Shown here: positions 17,635-26,309 of the stretch, piece after piece
How the letters are laid out: the number at the start of each line of letters is the position of its first letter
Numbering within the stretch: the stretch's first letter is position 1
From: Candidatus Binatia bacterium
Lineage (GTDB): Bacteria > Desulfobacterota > Binatia > HRBIN30 > BPIQ01
Assembly (NCBI GenBank): GCA_026004195.1
Contig: BPIQ01000002.1
Span: 434,001-498,000, forward strand
DNA: 64,000 nucleotides
Direction: 5' to 3'
Translations under genes and position numbers: made by a program
Notes under the pieces: generated by a model
What the model saw: only the letters and a program-made list of their open reading frames with translations
Told to the model about the DNA's origin: nothing
Database searches by the model: none

Positions 17635-18582
17635 CTACTTCTCTCCTCCGGCCCCCACCGCGGGAACGACCTCTTTCGCGAAGAGCTCCAGCGTTTCCCG
17701 CTTTCCCCGGTCGGCGAGAAAAAAGAAAAATCCCGTGAACCCGAGCTTCTGTCTCTCCTCGATGCGCCGGAGAACGTCGTCGGGCGTACCGACGTATCCC
17801 CCTTCCTCGAGTCCCCAGCCCGGGCCGCCGAAGCGCTTTCGCGCCACCTCGAGCGCTGCGCCGACTTCTCTTCTCGTCGGCACCAGGACGAGGACGGCTT
17901 CCTCGGTGAGGCGGAGACTCGACGGGTCGCGCCCCACCTTCTGGCACTCGCGGCGCAGCACTTCGATTTTCCGCGGGGCTTCGGCGAGGGCGTAGGTCGG
18001 GCAATTCCAGGCGTCGGCGTACTTCGCGACCAGCGGCAGCGTCCACCGCTCTCCGGCGCCGCCCACGTAAATCGGCGGGTGCGGTCGCTGCAACGGGCGC
18101 GGAAGGCTCGGGGCGCATTCGAGACGGTAGTAGCGCCCGACGAACGAAGGGGAGTCTTCGTGAAAAAGGAGACGCAGAACTTCGAGCGCTTCGCCCAACT
18201 GTTCCGCCCGGCGCCTCGGGGTGTCCGCAGCGAAGCCGAATTCACGAAGTTCCTGCTCGACCGAACCGCTTCCGATCCCCAGATTCAGGCGCCCCCCGCT
18301 CGCGTGGTCGAGCGTCACCGCCATCTTGGCGAGCAGCGCGGGCGAACGGAGGGGATTGGCGAGAACGAGGTGGCCGAGGCGGATTCGCCTGGTCACGGAT
18401 GCGAGAGCGGATGCCGTCGTCCAGGCTTCGAACGAGGGGACGCGGGGCATCCCCGGCGGATAGAGGTGGTCCATGAACCAGACGCTCGGGATTCCGAGCT
18501 CGTCGCAAAGCTCCACTTTGGCCCGGAGCTCTTGCCAGGTCGTTCCGAGCTGCGGGAGATAGACGCCGATCTCGCTTCGCAT
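17635..18582 (-). CDS. luciferase-like (LLM) F420-dependent oxidoreductase
   Basis: A 315-residue TIM-barrel protein of the bacterial luciferase superfamily: IGVYLPQLGTTW at the N-terminus, LGHLVLANPLRSPALLAK, the SGGRLNLGIGSG strand-loop and PPIYVGGAGERWT. These are typical of F420H2- or FMNH2-dependent enzymes found in great number in uncultured soil and subsurface bacteria. The substrate cannot be predicted. The ATG at 18582 was chosen since the upstream 25 codons are Arg/Ser rich and unlike the family start. Cytoplasmic. Confidence 0.85.
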   Translation of the reverse strand: MRSEIGVYLPQLGTTWQELRAKVELCDELGIPSVWFMDHLYPPGMPRVPSFEAWTTASALASVTRRIRLGHLVLANPLRSPALLAKMAVTLDHASGGRLNLGIGSGSVEQELREFGFAADTPRRRAEQLGEALEVLRLLFHEDSPSFVGRYYRLECAPSLPRPLQRPHPPIYVGGAGERWTLPLVAKYADAWNCPTYALAEAPRKIEVLRRECQKVGRDPSSLRLTEEAVLVLVPTRREVGAALEVARKRFGGPGWGLEEGGYVGTPDDVLRRIEERQKLGFTGFFFFLADRGKRETLELFAKEVVPAVGAGGEK

Positions 18583-18718
18583 GGCCACGACTCTAGGAAT
18601 AGAGTGCGTGGAAAGCGAGCCCGCGTCTCCTTCTCGTCCCGGGCGGACGGATCGCACGAGTGACCTGGTAGAGGATTACGGTCTTCGGCGACGCCCGGTC
18701 GCCTCTCGACCGAAGCCT

Positions 18719-18757
18719 ACCGTGCCGCGTCCGTCCGGAAAACGAGGACGGCACGGT
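18719..18757. terminator. strong hairpin downstream of the coiled-coil gene
   Basis: ACCGTGCCGCGTCC (18719-18732) pairs with GGACGGCACGGT (18746-18757) with a 2-base bulge and a 13-base loop. It lies in the 226-base gap after the minus-strand gene ending at 18809 and could terminate it, but there is no T-run, so a Rho-independent call is weak. Confidence 0.35.
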
Positions 18758-18808
18758 GCACCGTTCCGCGCGCCGCAGACCGCCCCGGGGCTGCGCGGGT
18801 TCGGGTTC

Positions 18809-19855
18809 TCAGGCCGCGGAGACTCCGTCGAGGAGCGGCCGGACGCCCAGGGCTCGAGCGCGCTCCGCCGCGACATCCGACATCGCGCGGCCTGCCACGG
18901 CCGCGATCCAGGGCTTGCCCGTCACGCGGCCGAGAATTGCCGCACGACGAGCCGCACGTTCGACGTCCCGACCATCCACGACCCACGAAATTTCGGCCGC
19001 CAGCACGGCTTCCTTCCGGTCCTCGGGACGGCGGCCCGTCACGACGAGGTCGCTTCCCAGAGCTTCCTGCAGTTCCTCTTCGGAAATGAGACCGCGCTCC
19101 TCGGCATCCTCGACGAGCTCCGCCAGCTCGGTGTCCGGCACCACCCGGATCCGACGGAGGAGAGGGCGGAAGTACGCAGCAGCATGCCTCCGGTACCGGT
19201 CTTCGAGGACGATACCTTTCACCTCGGCGAGATCCCGCTGCACCACCACCATGGCGCCCACCAGTTCCGCGACCACACGCGCCAGCTCCTCCAGGCGGGC
19301 AGCGAGGCTCGCGAGCTTCTCGTCGGTTCGCCGCTGGGCTTCGGAGAGCTCGCCGATCCGGATCTCGGTCCTGCGCTGCGCCTCCGCCAGCTCCTGGAGA
19401 CGCTCCTCGGTCCTGCGCTGTGCCTCGGCCAGCTCCTCTACGCGGGCAGCGAGCGCCTCGAGACGTGCCTCGGTGCGCCGTTGGGCGTCGGCGAGTTCCT
19501 CCACCCGCGCGGCGAGCGCTTCGAGACGCGCCTCCGTGCGCCGCTGCGCCTCGGCCAGCTCTTCGACGCGAGCGGCGAGCCCTTCGAGGCGTTCCTCGGT
19601 CCTGCGCTGCGCCTCCGCCAGCTCCTCCACACGGGCAGCGAGCGCTTCGAGACGTGCTTCTGTTCGCCGTTGAGCCTCGGCCAGCTCTTCGACGCGGGTG
19701 GCCAGGCGAGCCAGAGCCTCTTCGGTTTTCCTCTGCGCGTCGGCCAGCGCGGAGAGCTCCTCGCCGAGCAGGAGCCGGAAGAACTCGCCCCGCAGTTCGG
19801 GGTGCTGCTCGAGAAGCTCGAGCAGGCGGCGGAAATCCGAAACCGAAAAAGCCAT
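18809..19855 (-). CDS. long coiled-coil protein with PD-(D/E)XK-like C-terminus (DUF3782-like)
   Basis: A 348-residue protein. Residues 1-30 form a short helical head; about residues 30-185 are a coiled coil built of near-identical 21-residue units ([20 protein letters not shown] and variants); residues 190-348 are a globular domain with DLVVTGR and [18 protein letters not shown]. This order is that of DUF3782-type proteins, whose C-terminus is a restriction-endonuclease-like fold; the usual ExK is ExS here, so catalysis may be lost. The DNA repeat of about 63 bases makes copy-number change likely. The ATG at 19855 is preceded by a gene-free gap. Function unknown; a DNA-binding or nuclease-related role is inferred. 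Confidence 0.65.
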   Translation of the reverse strand: MAFSVSDFRRLLELLEQHPELRGEFFRLLLGEELSALADAQRKTEEALARLATRVEELAEAQRRTEARLEALAARVEELAEAQRRTEERLEGLAARVEELAEAQRRTEARLEALAARVEELADAQRRTEARLEALAARVEELAEAQRRTEERLQELAEAQRRTEIRIGELSEAQRRTDEKLASLAARLEELARVVAELVGAMVVVQRDLAEVKGIVLEDRYRRHAAAYFRPLLRRIRVVPDTELAELVEDAEERGLISEEELQEALGSDLVVTGRRPEDRKEAVLAAEISWVVDGRDVERAARRAAILGRVTGKPWIAAVAGRAMSDVAAERARALGVRPLLDGVSAA

Positions 19856-19990
19856 GTGCAAGCTATGATAGCGCCGAGTTCCCGGGGGCGGCAACGCGCC
19901 AGGGGAGCGAGGCGGGGCATCGATGTTCCACGATCGTTTACGGGCGGCATCGGGCCATGCTAAGCGTTCCCGGTAGAAAGGAGGGCCGCC

Positions 19991-20194
19991 ATGGCCGTTG
20001 TCAAAGTGATCACGCTGGTGGGCGAGTCGCCCAAGAGCTGGGACGATGCCATCAAGAACGTGATTTCCGAGGCCCAGAAGACGCTCCGCGGAATCACGCG
20101 CATCGGCGTAACGGAGTTCGACGTCCGCATGAAAGACGACAAGGTGGACGTCTATCGGGTGCGCGCCGAAGTTTCGTTCCGCGTCGAACGCTGA
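19991..20194 (+). CDS. dodecin
   Basis: A 67-residue protein matching dodecins: VKVITLVGESPKSWDDAIKN, then AQKTLRGITRIGVTEFDV and KVDVYRVRAEVSFRVE. Dodecins form hollow dodecamers that store flavin or coenzyme A. The length is right and the AAAGGAGGG ribosome site lies about 8 bases before the ATG. It is divergent from the coiled-coil gene and followed by a hairpin array, so it is probably a single-gene transcript. Confidence 0.92.
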   Translation: MAVVKVITLVGESPKSWDDAIKNVISEAQKTLRGITRIGVTEFDVRMKDDKVDVYRVRAEVSFRVER

Positions 20195-20349
20195 CCCGCC
20201 CGTGCTCGGAGCGACCGTGCCCGGGTAGCACTTCGCCGGAGCCGAGAGCCCGCTAACTTCTGTTTCGAGAGCACGTTCCAGCGGCCCGAATCGGATTGCC
20301 ACGCGCCCTCCCGGCCGTCGGTATTCTGGCCCGCCCCGGGGACGCAATC

Positions 20350-20669
20350 GGAGGGCCACGCTCTGTCGTGGCCGCGGTCGCCATCCCCGCCCCCGGACGC
20401 GACGGAGCGCGTCCCTCCGGATGGCCGTGTTCGCCAATGGCACCAGGGTGATCGTGGTCGTGGGCGTTCTTCCGAGCCGCCATCTCCGACGCGAACGGCC
20501 ACGTCGATCCCCCGTCCCCCGGACGCGACGGAGCGCGTCCCTCCCAATCGAATGCCGCCCGAACCCGCGCATCCCGACGCCGCATTTCGAATCCGCAATC
20601 GGAGGGCCACGCTCTGTCGTGGCCGCGGTCGCCATCCCCGCCCCCGGACGCGACGGAGCGCGTCCCTCC
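20350..20669. repeat. REP-like hairpin array 4 with an 80-bp exact duplication
   Basis: The 559-base gap 20195-20753 holds forward CCACG hairpins at 20350-20373 and 20601-20624 and reverse ACGCG hairpins at 20395-20418, 20521-20544 and 20646-20669. The unit of forward hairpin, 21-base spacer and reverse hairpin is repeated without visible change at 20345-20423 and 20596-20674, so a whole inverted pair was duplicated recently. Confidence 0.9.
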
Positions 20670-20753
20670 GGATGGACGCGGGATCGCCGACGCCACAGGT
20701 CCCCCGGACGCGCACTCGCACCTCGTTCGTCCATTGACGAGCCGCGGGATTCC

Positions 20754-21482
20754 ATGAATTTTGAAGCCATGCCCGTCTTCCGCTTCCCCGACCCACGCTC
20801 CGCGAGCCCGGAAGGCATCGTGGCCGTCGGGGGCGACCTGCACCCGGAGTCCCTTCTGGTCGCTTACCGCCAGGGCATCTTCCCGTGGCCCGTCGAGGGG
20901 TTCCCGATGCTGTGGTTCTGTCCGGAAAAGCGCGCCGTGCTCGATTTCGGGGAACTCCACGTGCCCCGGAGCCTCGCTCGCGCACGCAAGCGCTGCACGC
21001 TCGAGTTCACGATCGACCGGGCCTTCCCCGAAGTTATCCGAGCGTGTGCCGAAACCCCACGCCGGGGCCAGGTCGGCACATGGATCACGCCGGAGGTGAT
21101 CGAAGCCTACACGAGGCTCCACCGCTTGGGCTTCGCCCACAGCGCCGAAGCGTGGCGGGGCGACCGGCTCGTCGCCGGTCTTTACGGGGTCGACGTCGAC
21201 GGGGCGTTCTCGGCGGAGAGCATGTTCCACCGGGAAAGCAACGCCTCGAAGCTCGTGCTGCTCTTTCTGGTCGACTACCTGAAAAGCCGGGGGCTCGACT
21301 GGATCGACATCCAGGTGATCACGCCCCACTTGCGGCTTCTCGGAGCGAAGGAGATCGATCGGGATTCTTTTCTCGAGCGGCTGAGACGAACGCGTGCGCG
21401 AGGGCTCAGGCTCTTCCCGAGCTCCCCCTCCGAGAGCCGGACCGCGTCCGGAAGCTTTCCCGTCGAAGGAATGCGAGACTGA
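20754..21482 (+). CDS. aat: leucyl/phenylalanyl-tRNA--protein transferase
   Basis: A 242-residue enzyme of the N-degron pathway that adds Leu or Phe from aminoacyl-tRNA to proteins with N-terminal Arg or Lys, marking them for ClpAP. Motifs: FPDPRSASPEGIVAVGGDL, YRQGIFPWPVEGFPMLWFCP, and the C-terminal core HSAEAWRGDRLVAGLYGVDV with GAFSAESMFHR and DIQVITPHLRLLGA. Length is usual. The ATG at 20754 (or 20769, ATG-CCC) fits; the upstream open frame is only repeat sequence. Confidence 0.93.
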   Translation: MNFEAMPVFRFPDPRSASPEGIVAVGGDLHPESLLVAYRQGIFPWPVEGFPMLWFCPEKRAVLDFGELHVPRSLARARKRCTLEFTIDRAFPEVIRACAETPRRGQVGTWITPEVIEAYTRLHRLGFAHSAEAWRGDRLVAGLYGVDVDGAFSAESMFHRESNASKLVLLFLVDYLKSRGLDWIDIQVITPHLRLLGAKEIDRDSFLERLRRTRARGLRLFPSSPSESRTASGSFPVEGMRD

Positions 21483-21590
21483 GCGCGAAACCAGGATGCC
21501 GTCGCCGATCGTCCGAGAAACGAAAGCACCGCGCCCGTCCCGGCACGACGGGGAAATCCCGCCCCCGCGCGGCCGCAGGGAGCACGGGCT

Positions 21591-22217
21591 TCACCGCGTG
21601 CCGCCGTCACCCTCCGCCCGGTTTTTCTCCCGCAACATCTCGAGCAGCTTTTCCGGCGTGCCCGTCGAGAGGATCTCCTGGAACTGGGAGCGGAAGTTCG
21701 CAACCAGGCTCACCCGTTCGATCACGACGTCGATGATCTTCCATCGCCCGTCTTTTTTCCTGAGACGATAGTCGATGTAGACCTCCTCGGCGTTCCCCGG
21801 TTTCACCTTCGTCTGCACGGTCCAGTCCCCTCTGGCCTCTTCCCGCTCTCCCAGAATCTCGACCTGGACGTTCCTGTACTCGTCGAGCTGCTCGCCGTAG
21901 GTCCGCAAGAGGTGCTGCTTGAACTCCTCGACGAATTCCCGCCGCTGTTCCGGGGTGAACCTGCGGTAATGACGGGCGAGCACGAGCCGCGTCACGGTCT
22001 CCACGTCCACGTTGTCGTAAGCGATCTCCTCGATCCGCTCGGCCTTTTCCTTTTGCGAGAGCGCCGGATCCCGGAGCACCGCGATGACCTGGTCGGCGAG
22101 GTGCTCGATGAGGGCACGTGGCGTTCCGTCCACCGGAGCCGTCGCCAGGGCCAGCGCTGGCCAGAAAGCAACGGCGAAAAGCCACGTGCGGATGCATTCG
22201 GATCGCTCGCGTCCCAT
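21591..22217 (-). CDS. mlaC: MlaC/Ttg2-family phospholipid-binding protein
   Basis: A 208-residue periplasmic protein started at the ATG at 22217, which lies 4 bases after the mlaA stop, has a GGGGAG ribosome site and begins a signal peptide (TWLFAVAFWPALALATAP). The body follows the Tol_Tol_Ttg2 family: VLARHYRRFTPEQRREFVEEFK, VDYRL-type strand (VYIDYRLRKKDGRWKIIDVV) and SLVANFRSQFQEIL at the end. It carries phospholipid between the outer-membrane MlaA complex and inner-membrane MlaFED. It is last in the operon. Confidence 0.92.
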   Translation of the reverse strand: MGRERSECIRTWLFAVAFWPALALATAPVDGTPRALIEHLADQVIAVLRDPALSQKEKAERIEEIAYDNVDVETVTRLVLARHYRRFTPEQRREFVEEFKQHLLRTYGEQLDEYRNVQVEILGEREEARGDWTVQTKVKPGNAEEVYIDYRLRKKDGRWKIIDVVIERVSLVANFRSQFQEILSTGTPEKLLEMLREKNRAEGDGGTR

Positions 22218-22221
22218 CTCT

Positions 22222-22986
22222 TCACTCCCCGTTCGCACCCTCGCTCGGCCCCTCCTCCCAGTCCTCCTCCTCGAAGTAGTAAAGCTCTTCCTCGTCCGTC
22301 ACGGCGCTCGGGCGATCGGCCACGAGCGTGGCCCGCCTCTGGATGTACGCGTTCCTCGCGAAGGCGTAGTAGTCGAACGAAGCCTTCTTGGCGTTGCGGA
22401 CCTCGTCGAGAAGTTCCGCGCGGCGATTGACGACCTGCACCGTGTTCACGCCCAGGGTGACGAACCGGTCGACGAAAAAGGGGTAGATCGTCAGTGCCCA
22501 GTCTCCGACGAGCCCTACGGCGTCCCGAGGATTGGAGGGCCCCACGAACGGCAGCACCACGTACGGTCCGGGAGGAACGCCCCACCGGCCGAGTGTCTGG
22601 CCCACGTCCTCTTCCCTCTCGGGGATCCCCCAGTGGCTCGCCGGATCGAAGAAACCGGCGATGCCCACGCTCGTGTTGACGGCGAACCGGAGCAGGTCCG
22701 TGCCGGTCGCTCGGGGCTTCCCTTGCAGGAGGTCGTTCACGGCGACACTCGGCACGCGAAGGTTCCGGAAGAAGTTGCCGATGGCGCGTTCGACGCGGTC
22801 CGGCAACACGGCATGCCACGCCCTGGCGGCAGGCTCGAGGACGTAGACGTCGACCCGGTCGTTGAACCAGAAAATACGCCGATTCCACTTCTCCCAGGGA
22901 TCGTGCTCCGCCGTTTGTGCCGACACGCTCCCCGCGGGGAGCCAGACGAGGACGAGCGCGATGGCGAGGTGCGCGCCGCGGCTCAT
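22222..22986 (-). CDS. mlaA: MlaA/VacJ-family outer-membrane lipid transport protein
   Basis: A 254-residue protein with the MlaA core: DPWEKWNRRIFWFNDRVDVY, NFFRNLRVPSVAVNDLLQGK, GLGRWGVPPGPYVVLP-type segment (VGQTLGRWGVPPGPYVVLPF) and SNPRDAVGLVGD. MlaA normally is a lipoprotein; here the signal (LAIALVLVWLPAGSVSAQ) shows no lipobox cysteine, so anchoring must differ. The tail is very acidic (EEELYYFEEEDWEEG). ATG overlaps the mlaD stop by 4 bases. It removes misplaced phospholipid from the outer leaflet together with MlaC. Confidence 0.92.
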   Translation of the reverse strand: MSRGAHLAIALVLVWLPAGSVSAQTAEHDPWEKWNRRIFWFNDRVDVYVLEPAARAWHAVLPDRVERAIGNFFRNLRVPSVAVNDLLQGKPRATGTDLLRFAVNTSVGIAGFFDPASHWGIPEREEDVGQTLGRWGVPPGPYVVLPFVGPSNPRDAVGLVGDWALTIYPFFVDRFVTLGVNTVQVVNRRAELLDEVRNAKKASFDYYAFARNAYIQRRATLVADRPSAVTDEEELYYFEEEDWEEGPSEGANGE

Positions 22987-23450
22987 TCCGTGCTTCCGTT
23001 TTGCAGGTTGGCCCTGTGGATGAACCGACCGAGAAGCCTCTCGAGGAGCACCGCCGATTCGGTGAAGGAGATTTCCTCCCCGTCCCGGAGGTACTCTTCT
23101 TCGCCGCCGATCTGGAGCGAGATGTACCGGTCGCCGAGGATGCCCGCCGTCAGAATGGACGCGGAGGTATCCACCGGGAGCCTGAGCCCCGGATCGAGAT
23201 CCATCTCGACCACGGCACGATAGTCGTCTCCGAGGGAAATGTTCTCGACCTGCCCGACCTTGACCCCCGCGATCACGACGGGAGCGCGCGGCTTGAGACC
23301 CCCGATTTCGTCGAACCGCGCATAGAGACGAAATCCCCCCGGCCCCTTGTAGGAAAGCCCTCCCACGCGGATCGAGAGAAAGGCCAGGGCCGCGAGGCCG
23401 GCCAGGACGAAAAGGCCCACGACGAGGTCCCTGCGCGAAGTGTTCGGCAT
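22983..23450 (-). CDS. mlaD: MlaD/MCE-domain lipid transport protein
   Basis: A 155-residue protein with one N-terminal membrane helix (LVVGLFVLAGLAALAFLSI) and one MCE domain (YARFDEIGGLKPRAPVVIAG, VEMDLDPGLRLPVDTSASIL, GDRYISLQIGG). This is the E. coli MlaD layout: a membrane-anchored hexameric ring bound to MlaE/MlaF. Length is normal. It sits between mlaE (1 base gap) and mlaA (4-base overlap). Confidence 0.93.
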   Translation of the reverse strand: MPNTSRRDLVVGLFVLAGLAALAFLSIRVGGLSYKGPGGFRLYARFDEIGGLKPRAPVVIAGVKVGQVENISLGDDYRAVVEMDLDPGLRLPVDTSASILTAGILGDRYISLQIGGEEEYLRDGEEISFTESAVLLERLLGRFIHRANLQNGSTE

Positions 23451-23451
23451 C

Positions 23452-24228
23452 TCAAACCCCCCAGAGCGCCGTGATGAAGTAGTCGAAAACCAGGATCGTG
23501 ACCGAGCCCACGACGACCGTGGAGGTGGTGGCGGAACTCACGCCGGCGGAGGTCGGCGCCGCCGTGTATCCGCGGTAGGTCGCGACGAGTCCGACGAGCG
23601 CCCCGAACACCAGGGCCTTGAGCAGGCTCCCGAGAACGTCGTCCACGAAGTCCACGTTCGTCTCGAGACTGGTGAGGTACGTCCCTCCGTCGAGGCCCAT
23701 GAGCACGACGCCGACGAGGTAGCCCCCGAAGATCCCGCAGACGATGAAAAGCGCCGAAAGGAGCGGCATGACCGCCGTCATCGCGAGCGCCTTCGGGGTC
23801 ACGACGAGATGCACCGGATTCACGGACATCATCCGAAGGCCGTCGAGCTGCTCGGTCGCGACCATCGTGCCGATCTCGGCGGCCGTGGCCGAGCCGGCAC
23901 GTCCCGTGGCGAGAAGGGCCGTGAGCACGGGCCCGAGCTCGCGGATGAGGCTCAACCCGACCACGGCCCCGAGCGACTCCGCCGCACCGAAGCGCACCAG
24001 CGTGTTGTAGCCCTGGAGCCCCAGAACCATGCCCACGACGGCACCCGAAAGGCAGATGATGAGAAGCGAGAGAACGCCGAGCTTGTAGAGCTCGTCCAGA
24101 AAGGGACGGATTCGCACGGGCGGCGTCACGACGGCGAGCAGGATCTCGGCCGCGAAAAAAGCCATCGCGCCGAGTTCTTGCGTGAACCGGACCGCGGCCG
24201 CGCCGATGCTCCGCAGCAAGGTCGCCAT
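23452..24228 (-). CDS. mlaE: MlaE-family ABC permease
   Basis: A 258-residue inner-membrane permease. The family core is plain: LSGAVVGMVLGLQGYNTL, LSLIRELGPVLTALLATGR, AGSATAAEIGTMVATEQLD and the C-terminal GYTAAPTSAGVSSATTSTVV. It forms the transmembrane part of the MlaFED lipid transporter. It follows mlaF by 12 bases. A separate mlaB (STAS) gene was not seen in the operon. Confidence 0.94.
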   Translation of the reverse strand: MATLLRSIGAAAVRFTQELGAMAFFAAEILLAVVTPPVRIRPFLDELYKLGVLSLLIICLSGAVVGMVLGLQGYNTLVRFGAAESLGAVVGLSLIRELGPVLTALLATGRAGSATAAEIGTMVATEQLDGLRMMSVNPVHLVVTPKALAMTAVMPLLSALFIVCGIFGGYLVGVVLMGLDGGTYLTSLETNVDFVDDVLGSLLKALVFGALVGLVATYRGYTAAPTSAGVSSATTSTVVVGSVTILVFDYFITALWGV

Positions 24229-24240
24229 CGCTCGAAGCCT

Positions 24241-25086
24241 TCATTCCCGGCCGAGGGCGGCCCGTTCGGTCTCCAGGGCTTCTTGCCACACCAGAGCGTC
24301 GCTCGTGTTCTCGTTGAGGAAATTCGAGACGACAGGGTCGCGGCTCTTCGCGAGATCCGCCGGAGTCCCTTCGATGGCACGGTCCGGGAGGAGAAGAAGC
24401 ACCCGCTTCGCGATCCGCATGGTCGACATGATGCTGTGGGAGACGACGATCATCGTGATGCCGTGGCGGCGGTTCGTCTCCACGAGAAGCGCCTCGATCC
24501 TCCGCGACGTGACCGGGTCGAGGCCGGAAAACGGCTCGTCGCAGAGCAGCAGGACGGGCTTCATGATCATGGCCCGCGCGAGCGCCACCCGCTTGACCAT
24601 CCCTCCCGAAAGCTGGCTCGGGAGAAGATCGTCGACGTCGCGAAGACCCACTTCTTCGAGACACTCGTGGACTTGCTTCCGGATTTCGTCTTCCCCGAGA
24701 CGCGTGTGTTCGCGCAACGGGAACGCCACGTTCTCGAAGACCGTGAACGAGTCGAGGAGAGCCCCTCCCTGGAAGAGCATGCCGATCTTTTTTCGCACCC
24801 GGTAAAGCTCGCGTTCGGAAAGCCGCGTGACGTCCTCTCCGTCGACGAAGATGGAGCCGCTTCGCGGCCGCACGAGACCCCCGATGAGCCGCAAGAGCGT
24901 CGTTTTTCCCGACCCGCTGCCGCCCAGGATCACGGAAATCTGGCGGCGAGGGAACGAGCAGGAGAGATGCTCGAAGACGGTGCGTGTGCCGAACGCCATA
25001 CACACGTCGACGAACCGGACGTGAGGGTCCGGAACCTCCCGTCCGGCCGCCTCGACCTTCGGTTCGCCTGTCGGGACGTATTCCAT
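24241..25086 (-). CDS. mlaF: MlaF-family ABC ATPase
   Basis: A 281-residue ATPase started at the ATG at 25086. Walker A GGSGSGKT (55-62), signature LSGGMVKR, Walker B LLLCDEPFSGLDP and switch His in VVSHS are present; the MVKR variant of the signature is typical of MlaF. The N-terminal 25 residues are a short extension. It is first in mlaFEDAC and powers lipid transport at the inner membrane. The frame extends further upstream but that part is Arg/Pro rich and overlaps no known domain. Confidence 0.93.
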   Translation of the reverse strand: MEYVPTGEPKVEAAGREVPDPHVRFVDVCMAFGTRTVFEHLSCSFPRRQISVILGGSGSGKTTLLRLIGGLVRPRSGSIFVDGEDVTRLSERELYRVRKKIGMLFQGGALLDSFTVFENVAFPLREHTRLGEDEIRKQVHECLEEVGLRDVDDLLPSQLSGGMVKRVALARAMIMKPVLLLCDEPFSGLDPVTSRRIEALLVETNRRHGITMIVVSHSIMSTMRIAKRVLLLLPDRAIEGTPADLAKSRDPVVSNFLNENTSDALVWQEALETERAALGRE

Positions 25087-25263
25087 GGGGACCGCCGGAA
25101 CGAACGCATTATCGGGCGGCTCCTGACGATGCAAACGCGGGAGGCAAGGAGCGGGTTCCCGCGCGGGGTGCGCCGGGTCGATTTTTCGAGGTCGCCCGAC
25201 CGGGTTGCCGGCTTGAGTTCGGCCGGGAGCTCGCGATAGGGAAAGCGAGGGAGGTTCGGCGAC

Positions 25264-25548
25264 GTGCAGTATCTCGTCCTGGCACACGACGGCACGGATC
25301 CCGAGGCGCCGGCCCGCCGGCAGGCCGCGCGGGAGGCGCACCTCGAGAAAGCACGGGAACTCAAGGCCCGCGGAAGGCTCCTCTTCGGGGCCGCGCTTCT
25401 CGACGAGGAGGGCCGCATGGTAGGCTCGGCCGTCCTGGTCGACTTCCCGACACGCGAAGAGCTCGACCGCTGGCTTGCTTCCGACCCCTACGTGAAGGGC
25501 GGGGTCTGGAGGACGATCCAGGTAACTCCCTGCAAGGTCACGGTCTAG
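25264..25548 (+). CDS. YCII-related (YciI-like) protein
   Basis: A 94-residue protein of the YciI family: YLVLAHDGTDPEAPARRQ at the start, AREAHLEKARELKARGRLLF, GSAVLVDFPTREELDRWLAS, DPYVKGGVWRTIQV. The fold is a ferredoxin-like alpha/beta dimer with a His/Asp pair; the reaction is unknown, and some members dehalogenate or act as muconolactone-like isomerases. Start is GTG at 25264. It is divergent from mlaF and about 50 bases before the isomerase gene on the same strand. Confidence 0.88.
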   Translation: MQYLVLAHDGTDPEAPARRQAAREAHLEKARELKARGRLLFGAALLDEEGRMVGSAVLVDFPTREELDRWLASDPYVKGGVWRTIQVTPCKVTV

Positions 25549-25600
25549 GGCGCGGGTCTGGACAAGCCCGGGCGAATCCGGCGAAAATGCGCCCGCGTCG

Positions 25601-26272
25601 ATGTCACTCGAGTTCGACCTCTTCTGGTCCTTCCGGAGCCCCTACTCTTACCTCGTGACGCCCCGCATCGTGAAGCTCGTCGAAGACTACGACGTCTCCG
25701 TGCGGGTCCGACCCGTTCTTCCGCTGGCGGTCCGCCAACCCGGGTTCTTCCGAACCGTGCACCCGCTCTGGCCGCGCTACGTCCTCCTCGATACGGCACG
25801 GATAGCCGACTTCTACGGCATCCCCTACGGCTGGCCCAGACCCGACCCCATCGTGCAGGACTACACGACCGGTGAGATCGCAAAAGAGCAGCCTTACATC
25901 TTCCGACTGACCCGTCTCGGCGTCGAGGCCGAGAGGCGGGGGCGCGGACTGCCTTTTCTCTTCCACGTGTCCCGCCTCGTCTTCGGCGGCGAAGTGGACG
26001 GCTGGGACCGGGGCAACCACCTCGCCGACGCCACGAGCCGGGCAGGACTGGACCTCGAGGACATGGAACGCGAGATCTCGAAAGACCCCGGAGCCCACGA
26101 CCGGATCATCGAGGAGAACCAGAAAGACCTGGAAGCGGCGGGCCACTGGGGAGTGCCCACGATGGTGTTTCGCGGCGAGCCCTTTTTCGGCCAGGACCGG
26201 CTCGATCTTCTGGTCTGGCGGATGCGGCAACACGGGCTCCGGCGCCGCGACGACGGACCCGAGCCGGGCTAG
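25601..26272 (+). CDS. DsbA-family 2-hydroxychromene-2-carboxylate isomerase-like protein
   Basis: A 223-residue thioredoxin-fold protein of the kappa-class GST/HCCA isomerase group. The active-site segment is SFRSPYSYL with Ser13 in place of the CxxC of true DsbA, and a second conserved stretch AAGHWGVPTMVFRGEPFFGQDR follows. These enzymes are glutathione-dependent isomerases in aromatic breakdown, or of unknown role in acyl metabolism. No signal peptide. It is followed 37 bases on by an acyl-CoA synthetase. Confidence 0.85.
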   Translation: MSLEFDLFWSFRSPYSYLVTPRIVKLVEDYDVSVRVRPVLPLAVRQPGFFRTVHPLWPRYVLLDTARIADFYGIPYGWPRPDPIVQDYTTGEIAKEQPYIFRLTRLGVEAERRGRGLPFLFHVSRLVFGGEVDGWDRGNHLADATSRAGLDLEDMEREISKDPGAHDRIIEENQKDLEAAGHWGVPTMVFRGEPFFGQDRLDLLVWRMRQHGLRRRDDGPEPG

Positions 26273-26309
26273 GCCGAAAAGAGCCCCAGCGACGGAAAGG
26301 AGCGTACAG

